This document shows positions 49,033-61,044 of a stretch of DNA of 64,000 bases, piece by piece. Source of the stretch: Nomia melanderi (lineage: Eukaryota > Arthropoda > Insecta > Hymenoptera > Halictidae); contig NC_135003.1 of the NCBI RefSeq assembly GCF_051020985.1, forward strand, positions 11,897,501 through 11,961,500, read 5' to 3'. Below the pieces are notes generated by a model. The model was not told the origin of the DNA. It saw only the letters and a program-made list of their open reading frames with translations, and did not search any database. Every line of letters starts with the position of its first letter. Position 1 is the first letter of the stretch. The translations under genes were made by a program, and so were the position numbers.

Positions 49033-50620
49033 CACTATAATATTGATAGTAGTAATTATTATTAAATTTAAGAAGATCACGAAGTTTTCGTTCGTATCTT
49101 TAAGACCAATAGGCGTCTCGTTAACCCTACACGTTGAAGAGCAGAAGATATGGGGAAAAGAGGGGGTTGAATACAGAAAATAAAAGCACATTATTCTTCG
49201 TTAACCACGTACATCTTGTAATCCGCCATTTTGTACGCTGCGTGGGCCAATATTTAGGCGGCGAGGGGATCATCCTGTACGTGATCAGACCACAGGACAG
49301 ATTCGGTTGAAATTGAGAGGAATGGCTCGGTTATGGGAGGGACGTAAGATGAAAACGTAACTTGGGGACCTCGTTTCTTTTAATCTGTGATGAAAATAGT
49401 GTTGGATGACGTCCCACAGGTATAGGGATCAACACATTTCCTTCCAGCTAAATCTTCTCCATCAGTGTCTACTACCATACTCTATTTCATTATTATGAAA
49501 CAACAAAAAAAGGACTGAAACAATAAAGAAAATTACCATTACGACTTCACGTAAATTTGATAAGAACGAAAGTCTAAGAAGAGAAATTTTGGAATAATAC
49601 TTGCTACGTGAATCGTTCTGAAATGAACGCAATGTAATTTAGATAAATGTCATTAACGGAGCGTGGATAATTTTATTTTATTATAGTAATTGTGTGTTTC
49701 TCCAGATTCGCAAATCAGGACTGCAAACATTGAAATGTATATGAATATTTATGTTTTAACTGTTAATAATAGAGTGTTGCGTCCATGCAATGCTGTTTTT
49801 CAATAGATTGAGAAAATTAGTAACGGGAAATTGGAAAATTCCGTAAGAAAAATATATGTTACTGCGGATAGAAAATTATACGTACAATTTTTCAGGGTCA
49901 ATGATGGTTAAAAGGTAATAACTTCTGATTTGTCCAACAGAAACAAGCTGAAGGTGGGGGTGTATTTTTCCATAAGAAAGGGTATTACATGCAAGAGATA
50001 AGAACCACTTTTCCAGCCACTTTTTTTCCTTTAATGTATACGCGTATTAAATTTACATTCACTTTAAGAACGACGTTTAAGGTTACAGACAATGCGCATT
50101 ACCGTAATTCTAACCCCTATCGTAATTGGAGGGTGTCGAGAAGGAAAGTGGCTGAGTCCATTGTGCCTGACCCTTTTATGACACACTTTTACACCTTGAG
50201 TGCGAACTGAAACACCAAAAATGGCCGCGTGCTACGTCCTCTTAACGCAGAATTTCAAATAAACACGATTGCTTCTATCGACTACTCTGCCATTAATTTA
50301 ACAATGTCTGGTATTCTAATTAGTACCATTTCCACGGACAGAAAATAATTACCGAAATTACATATGAAGCATCTAGAGAATTTCTCTGGCATAAATCTTG
50401 CGATTTCTGATATTCTAACGAACGCCATTTTCCCAAAAAGAACAATTACCAAAACTACGAAAGAAGCATCCAGAAAACTTAATTACTATACAAAAGAATA
50501 TTTCTGTTCAAATGAGTTTGAATTTCTTGCTCAATACAGTGGTCATTTTCTTTTACTGTAATGGGTGTCTGGCTAATAACGGTATTTTATAATTGTGACA
50601 TTTACAGAATAGGACCTATG
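49033..50620. other. No gene seen
   Basis: AT-rich intergenic DNA between trp and FMRFa. The first part may be leader sequence of the truncated retroelement, but no coding region for one is visible. Confidence 0.4.
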
Positions 50621-50832
50621 AGATCATCCCATAAGTAACGTCTCCCATCTTGCTTCGTAAAGTATTTTTCAACGCCGTTTTGAAAGTGGCGTTAAACGAT
50701 TAATCGAAAAACGAGGGAAAGGTCGTGCACAACGACGATCAGTGCATCGACGATGGAAAAGAACGCGAGTATTAATGTTTTATACTAGAAGTTAGCACAA
50801 AAAGATCGACATTAACTTATGGGTTGATCTGA
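50619..50832. mobile_element. Mariner-like MITE
   Basis: The left end AGATCATCCCATAAGTAACG and the right end, whose inverse reads AGATCAACCCATAAGTTAAT, form an imperfect terminal inverted repeat of the CCCATAAGT type typical of mariner elements. At about 214 bp it is too short for a transposase. Confidence 0.65.
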
Positions 50833-50869
50833 CACATTTTCCCATCGACCCCGTTATCTGAACAGCGGA

Positions 50870-51040
50870 TGAAAAATTGACTGTTGATAGCGCACGGACT
50901 CAGCCGCGTTTCTCCGTGCGTCCGCCAATCCGCAAAATAGAACAACGACGAACGCGCCGTCGACAATGACGACACAGCTTCCGGTGGGAGTGATCTAGAC
51001 AGCGAGATCGTCGTCAGTATCGAAGCCGTTTAATGATTAA
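50870..51040. other. GC-rich patch, short open stretch
   Basis: A 30-codon open stretch on the plus strand, ending TAA near 51,033, encodes acidic text (DERAVDNDDTASGGSDLDSE). I do not recognise it and see no start or exon signals that prove coding. Confidence 0.25.
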
Positions 51041-51639
51041 ATCTTTATATGTACATTGAATACGCGGCGGAGCAGGTGGATGCACATTATAGGTACAAGG
51101 AATACCTTGGAGCAACGTTACACGTCGGCCATCTTGGAAGATGTCCTTTTGTGTCTCTCACAAAAATAAAACGTCATATAATATCATATAATTATATATA
51201 AACGTTATCTTTCGAGTTTCTACAAAATTATAACGTAAACTTATTTTTAACTATTGGTAATCATTATTTTGTGCTTATTTGGCTTTCGAAATAATAAATT
51301 AAATATTCTTGGACAGTCTCCTTTCTTCAGTCGTTATGTACATTTGCAGTAATGTATGTTATAAAATCAGTCGAATGGTGTTATAAATTAATTGTTGGAG
51401 AATAGTATGGGTATTTGGAGATTGATTATAAATAAATATCAATAGTTGATTCTTTAAATGCCGAAGTGTCTTTGGAAGATGTCTTCGAAGTAAAGAAGGA
51501 GAAGGTTTAATTCAGGCTGAAGTTCATATTAATTGTAAGTCAAGTTGATGCTAAGTCCAAGTCAGTATCGTTTTTACTCTTTTGCGTTACATTTCGAAGG
51601 AAGAGCATTATCGCGTGTCTAATAAAACGTCTTGTCAAC

Positions 51640-52430
51640 TAATCACAAATACCTCGCAGTAACTATAAAACTAAAGTGACTAGGATTAAATACAATAACT
51701 ATAACTTAATAAACTGACTAGAATAAAATAAAGTGACTGAAATTAAATAAAGCGGCTAGACTTAAATGAAACGACTAGAATTGAATCAGCTGAACCGTAA
51801 AGAACAATCAGTATTCAGCACTACCCAGCAAAGTGAAACCAGAAGCCGAAGCCAAAATTAAATTCCAACGGGCAATATAGCTGAACCGCCACGCAAATGG
51901 TCTTAAATGGCCACAATAATAACCGGATCGCGGTTCTATACCGCTAAAAAGAAGAAGGGTCACGGTTGGAATGGAAGCGAAATCGAATCAATGAACAATA
52001 ATCGAATAGATCGGCCGATGTAATAACGTTGCCCGTGAGAATGTTCAGGATCGAGTCACGACGTCCGATAGACATTGTGCGCGACTGTGGTAAGTGTTCA
52101 AAACCTCCTTGTGCAAGTCATGTCCATTATATACATATATATATATATTATATTGGATTATTATATTAATATATTCTATTATATTAATCTTAAGAGATTC
52201 CCAAACATTTCCAGACAAAGCACAAGCTAAAAAGTCAAGATCTTCTCATGTATTATTCACCCAATAAAATACGACACGAAGAAAATTAATTGCTAAGTTT
52301 ATGGTAAACCGCTAAATTGATGGATTGCAGTCGAAGTGTTAAATCGATAGTTGGTTAATTAATGGCTGATCGTTTAACAGCTGATCGTTTAGCAGCTGGT
52401 CAATTAATACCTACTCAATTGGAAACTGAG
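51640..52430. repeat. Short degenerate tandem repeats
   Basis: At 51,660-51,800 AAATAAAGTGACTAGAATT-like units of about 20-24 bp repeat. At 52,355-52,410 the phrase AGCTGATCGTTTA repeats two to three times. An AT microsatellite lies at 52,132-52,152. Confidence 0.5.
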
Positions 52431-52599
52431 AAGGGTAATCTTTTCTAATGGACACAGCTTACATGTAAAAGCTTCGAACACTTATCACAGCATTCCTGGC
52501 CATGAAAATTTCAAACAAATCGTATCTCGCGCGGCTCTTCGCGTTCTATTCGACACGGACATGTCCCCGATGATGCTCGCGATGGATCGTTCCCCTGTT

Positions 52600-55500
52600 T
52601 TATTCCTGTTTCACGCCGGCACGCTCCTCCAGGAAGTCCAAGGTGTTCCTGTGCTCGGTGTCCATGTTGCTCAACACGTTGCACAGACGGAGTAACCTCG
52701 CCTCGAATGGATGTAAGTTCTTGATCTCGTCGTTCAAGAGCAAATCCGAGCACATCGCTGTCACGTCGATTTCCATTGGATAGATCTGCGAGCTCCGGCC
52801 GAATCTGTTGGACACACTCACTTCGAAACCTGCTCTCCTTGAGGTCTGAGCGGAATTTTAGGGGATAGTCTCGGTGGTTGCTCGAGAATCCACGAAATGT
52901 AAAGGTCTTCGGGCTTATATTAAGATTGAGATTAATGAAACTTGTAATCTGGATGAATCCGAGTTTATTCGTAATCCCACTGCTTATCATTTTGCTCGTT
53001 AATTAGTATTGAATAATGAGGAAGTTAGGAAGATTGGGAAATTACACCATGAAGCAAACAATTCTAGAGTAGAGTAATTGTTAAACTGTAAATTAAGAGC
53101 GTTTCCTTGCAGTGAAGAATCGTTGGAATATAATTTACATTATGATACGAACTTACTTGTAGATCTAATGTTCGAAGATTGTCATTGCAAAAGTGAATAC
53201 TTCGAAATCGTCCGTTAATTTGTTGGTTGATTACGTTTCTATATAATTATTAATTCTAACTGATTTATATCGTAGCTAATTCATTCTTGTTCCAGGTAAT
53301 TAATTTGCATTCCAGATATTTCATTTTTATTCTACACGAGTAATTTCTATTCTGCATAATTAATTTTTATTCTAGGCAATTGATTTCTTCAAGGTGATTA
53401 ATGTGTATTCTAAATAATGAATTGCTATTCGAAATGATTCATTCTTATCCCAAGTAATCAGGAATCAATTAATTTCTATGTAATCAACGCACTCACCTGA
53501 TGAAATTCAGGTCGTTCCTTCCACGCTTGTAGTCTCTGTCACCGGTGACCGCCTTGTAGCCGGACCTGCCGAACCTGATCGTGATGTCCGGCGACTTCCA
53601 GCGCGGATATCTGCTCACCGGCGAGTTCCCGTCTACCTCATCGTTGAGCGTGTTCTCAACGTGTCCGTCCGGGTCGCTACGGCCGAATCTGATGAACGAC
53701 GATCCCTTGTTGCTCCGTCTTTCCTTCGAATCCGGATCATCCGGCCTACTGTCGACGCTGTGCCTCTTGAACACGTACTCGAAGTCACTGGGAACAACGT
53801 CCTTGAAGATCCTCAAGCTGCCGTCGGCCTTCAGCGGCGTCAGTATCGACGACGACACCAGCAAGCAGTTGCAGAGGAACGGCAACACGTACAGCGATAC
53901 GGTCTGCCCAACAGAAATCGATTGCAAAACGATCAACGAATGCTGACCGCAGAAATTTCGACAGTTCGATGAACATGCTTGACCCTTTAAGGACGAACGC
54001 CGCCATTTTCGAGACATCAGACTTTCATATCCAAGATACGAAGTTGGCAATATATAACTTAATTGCTTCAGTATCAAAAGATCGATATATAGTTCTCCTT
54101 CTCCCTACCGTGTATGAGTTCGATGCATAATTTACCTTCGTGTGTTGAAGCTCTTGAATATTTAACACTAGAACTACCGATCACTTAAACTGACTTTTAC
54201 TAATTTCTTTATTACTGAATTAGTTAATAATTTTTCGTAGAAGTATCTGTACTTTTTCAATAACTGTACAACAAGAAATCAAGAATAGGTCATTTTGATC
54301 CATCTAGTGTTAGTTCTAGTGTTAAAAAGGATCTTCGACCGCGAAAGGGTTAACACGTTGACTGCGACTAGAATTTCTAGAATTTTGTGCAGCAAGATTT
54401 TTTCGTAACGATGGAAAATGGTATTGGAAGTAATTATTAATGATTCGGTATCGCAGTACTTGTTGTGTGGTGAATAATAATAAATAAATAATTTAATAAA
54501 AATAAATAGATATTGTAATATTTAATATAAATGCATATATTATATATTTATTTATCTATTAAATATTTATTAAAGCCTGTTTGTCGAGTGTATTGAGTAA
54601 AAGAAGAACTGCATCTACGTCTAATCTAAAATAAATAAGAGAAGCGAGGATCGATTACTATAATAAGGTGTCATGTTGTTCGCGTAATCGGTGAATCACT
54701 GATAACATCGATGTTATGTAAGATCACAGAATGCAAAAGCTTTCATTGAATCGAGAGCACAATGCCGATCAGTTGTCAGGATATTTTTCGTTCGGTGTTT
54801 ATTGCCCGTAGGTGGATAAAAAGGGAAAATGTCCGTCAATTGGGAGTTATATCTGCGAGAGATCCGTAAACGGGACAAATTACCTCTGTTGTGCAGCAAC
54901 CGGGCGAGAACAAAGCGAACACCTGTTGTACCTGTGAGACCCGGTGATTTATTTGTCGACAGTTAGAAAAGAAGAATCGTCGATTGTTAAACATTCTATT
55001 CGAGATCATTGGGATAACATTAAACGAAATGTTGAAAGCAAGGTAATAGAATCTGTATCTAGTCTTCAAAGTTTTATGCAAATGATTCAATTATTTCATT
55101 ATTTCATTATTGAACACTAAATTTTCCTGTATTTATTGGACACTTTAACAATTGTTTCTAGAAAAATAAATGTTTGCTCATACAGATCCTAGGAATTAGA
55201 GCTTCAAGAACAGAAGACAGATAATAGCGTACCGTAAGTGATGTATTAAGTAATAATTAATAATATAAATAATCAATCATTGTTTCTATTTGTCTTTGCT
55301 GCGAAATAATAAGTGTCACGTAGAACGGTTGTGTCGAACAACACAATCTTCTTCTTCTATATCATTCAACGACACGATATACAATAGAATCTCTAATAAC
55401 ACAATTGAAACATTACTGAAAAATAACTGTGAAGGTGACATTCTTCATAAAAGAGTAATACAAGCGAAGACAGAAGTTGAACTAGTGCCAGAAGAGGGAG

Positions 55501-58500
55501 TTTAACGCGAGATAAACGTGAAATCCCATAACACGGAATTTTTTAATCGCGTTATATTGGGCTCTACTGTATAATTTCATTTTTCGCTAAGAAAGCTGCG
55601 AAATATTAAACACTATAAAAAATCCTTGACCAGAAGGGATGAGAGACGAGAAGCGGCCCAAGGTCGCGGCGAAGATTCGCGCGGATTATCGGTTGCAGCT
55701 AGGGATACGGTACGCCTCGCGATAAATAATATCAGTCAGTTATTAGCTATCTTAGCAGGATGTTTAGTAATATCTGGGTTATACCGAGCAAGATTAATAC
55801 GTTGCCTTGCGTTACGTTAATTAACCGACCGGTGCGCGTACATCCTTCATAACAGTGTCGCGTCGCCTACGAACCTGCCCACCTCAGTTTCCGTTAAAAC
55901 GCTACACATTTATGGCCGACCCGTGCAAAAAACCGTATTAATGGCGGCGAATAGACGAGAAACGAACGACACGGCTCGTTATTATTATTTATTTACACCG
56001 AGCGCCACTTTGCCTGGAAAAAAAGTTGGAAACCCGATACGAACGTGCTGATCTTATTTAGAATACCTTGATCCTCGATTTAGAACGTTTTTATTGAAAA
56101 TATTCGTATTTTATGTATTTTAATAGTTGTTTATGCAATTATTAACGCTAAAGTTACCCCGCAGGTTAAAATGATCAATTCCTGACTTCTTCTCTTTCCA
56201 ATTATTGGGAGGACAACGTAATTCTTCTCTGAGATATTACCGAAGAAACTGATTCAGCGTTACGCAAACACGAAATCTCATTAGATGCGCTCTGAGAGTT
56301 TCTATAGAAAAATTTGGAGAAGTTAATTTGGCTGTTCGGTAGTTTTAGCGTTAAAGAATAGTATTTTAGTGGTAAATTTATAGGAATTTTCTGCAGAAGA
56401 ACTATAGAAATGATCGATAATAGCAAACGAGCAAAGGAAAGATAATTGTCATTCTTTTCTTAATATTCCACAAGAACCTGATACTAACATTTTAATTGTA
56501 GAGTTTAGTACGTGTTGTATATAGCAAATTGCGGTACGACGGCAAAGGAAAATGGTCCACATAAAGTTTAATTGAAAGGAACCGGATACCAATCGTGGAA
56601 ACAGAGGAATCTTCGAGTCGTCGGAGAACAAAGAAATTTAATTGACGAAACACAAAATCTCGCTGGTATCAACACAAATTACATCGAATAGTGCATGAAA
56701 TTCATACAATTTCTAGCTACACATATTCCTGAGTATACACAAACCACAAAAAAGGAAAAAATATTAATAGAATTCACTACAATTAATATCAATCTTCAAT
56801 GCATCTATCTTTTATCCAATGAAACTCCCAACGTTTCCAACAACCTTTCGCCTAATTTCCTTTATCATGTCGAGTAACAGTTAATAAATTTCTGAAACAC
56901 ATCGAAAACGATTTTCCAAAGTATACCAAACGTCGATCAACGCGAAACTTTCCAGCCGGAGGCCAGGTCGTATGCCATTCACGCAATTAAGAGGAAAAAA
57001 TTGACTTTGTAAACCGTGTTACCCAAGCGGCGTCGCCTGCGGCCTCTTAATAGCAAAATTTTCTTCGAAGAAACTTGCAAAAAGCCGGTGGCCGTAGAAT
57101 TTTAAATATTTCCGTGAAGACAAGCGGACGATAGCACGCGGAACGAAACGCGATTAATTTGATCCTGGATAGAAATGGACAGTCACGCGAACGAATTCCA
57201 GCTGAAACCAATTCGACTCGTTGGTTTCCGGACGTTCCCGCGTTTTGCGGAAGATGCAGTCAAATAAAATCCGGTTTAATCCCTTCGGTGATGGCCGATA
57301 ATGATTCCATATCCTTCTTTGCTCAACAAGTGCTTTCGTTTTCGCGAATTAACCCCTTTTCCTATCATATCGAGTCGGACTCACGATGAAAGTGTTCAAC
57401 CGAATTCGATAAATCTAAATGTTATTCATTTATTTTTTGTATGAATGAAACATTACTTGTTTATTATCAATCTTCGACGTTTATAGTGAACGTAGACCGC
57501 AAATTTGTTCCTCTTTCTACAGAATTATTAATAATAATGTAGTTTTATCGAGCACAATTGCGAAAGAAATCAAGGGATTAACGTATAAAAATGCGAATTC
57601 GCGTGTTTAAATGGAACATCTTGATAACGCTCTGTGAAGTGACATTATCTCGAAGCATCATCGTTCCCTTTTCCTTCTTCTTGAGTTAATGTTAATGGCA
57701 ATTAGGAGCGATATAATTTAAGTAACTTTTCTTCGGCCCCGAGAGAGGATACTCTCTCTAAAGGGAATTAACCGCTGCCAGACGAAATTAGCATCGCGAG
57801 CGATTACATTTGAATAGAGAACAAAACTGAGATAAAAGAGTTGTTCCCGCAAAAGGGAATTGATTATGTATGATTTAACTATGTGATATGATACATGGAG
57901 TTTTGAAATATTGGAATATTATTTGGAAAATGTGCAATTGTTCGATTTCATTTGCTTTGTTCTTTATTGGAAATGAGAATGAATCTTTTTGAATTTTCTT
58001 TTGTTAAATGAATTATTATTACCCACGCGATTCTCGCGGTTTTTTCTCGTGCCCATAATAGATTCTTGCGGGACGCATAAATTCTAATTAAAGAAGTTAC
58101 ATGCAGAATTAACCTCGTGTTTTACTAGTTTAATGTAATTGTGAGAAATATTTATTCGAGAAGCGAGTGGCGAGTTAAAGGTTGCGAAATATGGGATCGT
58201 GGATCTTGATTAAACCCCGAGAATGTCTACGTTTGCAATAGATATTAATGTTGAGCGGTTTTGTTCAAGAAAGCACTGAAAAGGGAAAGATATCAGTGAT
58301 CAAGCTGCAGGATTCACGAAACAATCGTGTGAAAAGGTTAAATTGTGGGATATCGCTGCATACGATTGAAAGGAAAAAAAAATGTAAATTCTAAGGTGCA
58401 CAGAACAATAAAAATTAACAGTAAGCGCTTAGCATATCGTAAGTTTCGATGAAGTGGACCTACAGAATTACAAAAATAAACCAAAGTTGTTATTCGAATT

Positions 58501-59236
58501 CAAACTCGCGCGAAAATTAAATGAAATGTTAAAAATAGAAGAAACAGGGGTTGAAACGAACAAAAAATGGAACAACACGCAATACCTCGCAATGCACTCA
58601 CTATGTCGCGAATGCTGAAGATGGGTGTGTGACCTAAACTAGACCGAATACCAGAACCAAACTCAATGAACATAAGACGTAAAAAAATCAAATTTACAAG
58701 GCAAAGGACATCTAAGTGTTCACAAGAATGAAAAGCAGCGAGAAGAAACGCACAATATCCCGCGAAGCACTCACTGCGTCGTAACTATAATATTAGGCGT
58801 GTGTACGAATCAAACTACAGAAACAAAACAAAGCACATTAACGTAAAAACAGGAGTAAAAACAAAGTGTAAACGCCGGAGAACGTAACACACAAGGATTC
58901 ACGAGAAGAGAAGGAATAAAAAGGGAAACGCACAATGTCTCGAACCGAGACTCCAGAAACAAACCAAATCAACATCAAATTAAACACAACATATAATTTA
59001 AAAGAGAAAGGAGAAAACATACGAGTGTTCTCAAAAAGAAGGGAAAGAATCAAGAGAAAAACGCACGTTGTCTCGCGAAGCACTCACACGTCACGGGAGT
59101 TAGACGTGAATACCTACCGAACTCCAGAAACAAACCAAATTAACATCGAATTAGGAACAATGTATAATGTAAAAAAACAAAGAAGAAAGTCAACGGGGAA
59201 AAGAGAACGCACGATATCTCGCGGACCACTCACCAT
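52600..59236 (-). CDS. FMRFa: FMRFamide-related neuropeptide precursor
   Basis: Encodes a secreted precursor of RFamide neuromodulators. Proposed exons: 59234-59236 (ATG at the very end of exon 1, then GTGAGT), 53497-53903, 52600-52804 (stop TAA). Together they give 204 residues in phase. After Met the protein reads TVSLYVLPFLCNCLLV, a hydrophobic signal peptide. Three amidated peptides follow basic residues: SNKGSSFIRF (65-74, after RR), WKSPDITIRF (103-112, after Arg) and GRNDLNFIRF (129-138, after KR). Each is followed by Gly-Arg-Ser, so amidation uses the Gly and cleavage a single Arg. The third is split across the intron at codon Arg137. The remaining C-terminal 60 residues carry no further RFG. 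These peptides resemble honeybee FMRFamide products. Exons 2 and 3 are secure; the distant start exon is inferred from signal peptide, phase and promoter. Confidence 0.88.
53275..53470. repeat. Degenerate ~24-bp minisatellite in FMRFa intron
   Basis: TTTYTATTCTAGGTAATTAA-like units recur about eight times with substitutions, ending some 25 bp from the exon 2 donor. Confidence 0.65.
54162..54325. mobile_element. TTAA-ended MITE, CACTAGAACTACC family
   Basis: Begins TTAACACTAGAACTACCG. The right end has CTAGTGTTAGTTCTAGTGTTAA, with the terminal motif doubled. The inner GGTCATTTTGATCC matches the family. It is upstream of the FMRFa signal-peptide exon, inside intron 1. Confidence 0.7.
54350..54470. 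mobile_element. Truncated ACACGTTGACTGC element
   Basis: Begins TTAACACGTTGACTGCGAC and follows the family interior (AAGATTTTTTCG, ATGGTATTGGAAGTAATTATTAA). It then runs into AT-rich simple repeats with no right terminus. Confidence 0.55.
54500..56141. other. FMRFa intron 1, no further exon identified
   Basis: Short open frames occur on both strands, including near 55,630-55,820 where GC content rises, but none resembles a known protein. Confidence 0.4.
56142..56354. mobile_element. TTAA MITE, variant CGCTAAAGTTACC ends
   Basis: Begins TTAACGCTAAAGTTACC and ends CGGTAGTTTTAGCGTTAA. The coordinated changes at both ends, relative to the CACTAGAACTACC family, mark a subfamily. It is about 213 bp. 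Confidence 0.65.
57349..57581. mobile_element. TTAACCCCTT-family MITE
   Basis: Begins TTAACCCCTTTTCCTATC and ends ATCAAGGGATTAA, about 233 bp, with GAGTCGGACTC near the left end where relatives have GTGTCAGACT. Confidence 0.6.
57582..58555. other. FMRFa intron 1, nothing further recognised
   Basis: AT-rich intronic DNA with no exon, RNA or repeat signature that I can support. Confidence 0.4.
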
Positions 59237-59260
59237 GTCGTAAGTGTCGGTGGTGCGTGC
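58560..59260 (-). repeat. Degenerate tandem array overlapping FMRFa exon 1 donor
   Basis: About five units of 146-173 bp. Each carries, on the plus strand, ACGCACRATRTCTCGCG followed by a CACTCAC block (58595, 58768, 59081, 59227; lost in the unit near 58,940) and then CCAGAAACAAACCAAA text (58651, 58818, 58951, 59126). Read on the minus strand, CACTCAC is GTGAGTG, the splice-donor sequence of FMRFa exon 1. The outermost unit includes the real exon end. Confidence 0.75.
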
Positions 59261-59408
59261 GGGCGACTGCCGGGGGTGTCCGGATCTCGAGTTCTTCTCG
59301 CGGGTTCCGTTCACGGAAAGAAGAGGGTAAAAAAGGAAGGATGAATCGCACGTACGACGTCGCGGGCGCCGCTCGACGCTGGCTGCCTGTTGCTGGTGGA
59401 ACGAGTGT
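59237..59408 (-). other. FMRFa: Inferred FMRFa 5' UTR (exon 1)
   Basis: Minus-strand sequence between a TATA box and the ATG|GTGAGT donor. It is GC-rich and has no ATG followed by a long frame. The start of transcription is estimated at about 30 bp downstream of the TATA box. Confidence 0.5.
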
Positions 59409-59430
59409 GTCCGGGGTTAGAGATGACACC

Positions 59431-59439
59431 CTTTATATA
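59431..59439 (-). promoter_or_regulatory. FMRFa: TATA box of FMRFa
   Basis: TATATAAAG on the minus strand, about 195 bp upstream of the proposed ATG. Spacing and the GC-rich leader fit a focused neuropeptide-gene promoter. Confidence 0.6.
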
Positions 59440-59444
59440 GGAGC

Positions 59445-60862
59445 ATCCTCGCCGCATCCCCGTGCCTCTCCGGCCTGTGAGACAGAGAAACGGGATAGCC
59501 TCACCTGAGTTATGATTGGCCGAGCGTACAACACGATACCTCTACATTATTTTGATTCAATTACACCACCGACTACCGACCTACGTAATCTCCTTCATTA
59601 TTTATGACCGTCCGACGAATAATAATCATCATCGGCACGAACGAAACACGCCGGCGGCGCCTTTCGGCAAAGTCTTGGCCACCCCGACCGCGACCTTCCA
59701 CGACGACGACATCCTCTTCGCGACACGCTGGACCACGAGAATGATCTCGTCGAACGGGGCTGTTCGAACCATTTTTTCCAGAGGAAATGCAATTTGGCGA
59801 CTTTTCTTCGTTCTCGACGCATTCGCGATCGTATACCTTTTGCCAAAGTCTATAGCTGAGTGGGTTTATTGCAACCTCGCGTGGATTTATTGTAATCATT
59901 AATCGTTGTGATCAGATCGTTACCATCTGTCTGCATCTGTTGCACGATTAAATATTACTAATATTCGTAAATGTAATTGTGATTATGGAATGTAAGATCT
60001 TAGCTATGTAATTCGGCAGTGTCCCTTGTTAGACACTCAATAAATTGAACAAATACAAACTATATCTACTGTTAAATATTGGATCGCTGTTCTACGTTGT
60101 ATGAATGTGTTAATGTTTAACCCTTATGTTTGCTACTGAGTGGCCAACTTTTTCTTTGTCGTGGTAGCGCAGTTAATCTTCAATTTTCGAAATGGAATCG
60201 TTTTTGCATCATTCGAGAAGATGTTATCAAAATGATGAAAATGAAGCGATAACCTCCGATTGGTCCAGGTCCGACCTCGAGGTCCGATCTTGCCGATTAA
60301 TTGATGAGAGTCCTCCTGAGCAATGTTCACCTTTAAGATAAGGGATGAAGAGAGATTTTTGGATTGTCTCTGGATAAATCACCGATACTGGATAAATGTC
60401 TAATGTCTTCATAAATATTTCACCAGTATTTTAGTGGAATAAAAAACGATTCTTTATTGAAATTTGAAAACAAGATTCCGATCTTTGTCAGTAGTAAGAC
60501 TGTCGAGGATGAGAACGACAGCTTTCAGAGAACTCTTTGGAGCACCACGGGATTTAGATAAATATTAGTACACGGAAGCCGGCCATGTTTGTTTTTAATC
60601 ACTTGTTTTCTATTTGTTTTCCATTCGTAACGTCCCCGTCCCCGTTTATTACTGCCACTTCCGCGAGATTCCGGCGACACGCTCGGACATCCTTGGCTGG
60701 ATTCGCAGTCAGCGGTAGTACAATGAAGCGTGTGCATAATTCCTGATGAGATAACGTATTTTTAAAGCAACGATATTTAAGGATCGATGCTAGAGCTATA
60801 GCATTTTATTTATAATTTTGTCCAATCTTAACCTTGATTTTTGCTCTATCTGAATGCTCGAG
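59445..60862. other. Upstream region of FMRFa, no gene seen
   Basis: May contain FMRFa regulatory DNA. Open frames at 59,516-59,902 exist on both strands but resemble nothing known. Confidence 0.35.
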
Positions 60863-61040
60863 TTAACCCCTTGCCCTATGATTTCTTTCTCAACTGTAAG
60901 CAATCCAACTACATTTTCATTAATAATTATTGGAAAAACAAGAAACAATCTAGGCATATTCTATAGTTACGTTTGCTTATTCAATTTTGTTTAACCTTCA
61001 TTCGACGAACAGTGAAATGATAATTTCATCGACAGTTTCA
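60863..61040. mobile_element. Truncated TTAACCCCTTGCC element
   Basis: Left terminus TTAACCCCTTGCCCTATG at 60863 with no matching right terminus before the next element starts. Confidence 0.45.
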
Positions 61041-61044
61041 TCCG

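Noticed and set aside
53581..53972. Plus-strand frames opposite the FMRFa peptide exon
   Set aside because: They are antisense shadows; the minus strand has signal peptide, cleavage sites and RFG repeats.
59516..59902. 128-codon plus-strand frame upstream of FMRFa, and opposing minus-strand frames
   Set aside because: No recognisable domain and biased low-complexity text. Open frames occur on both strands by composition.
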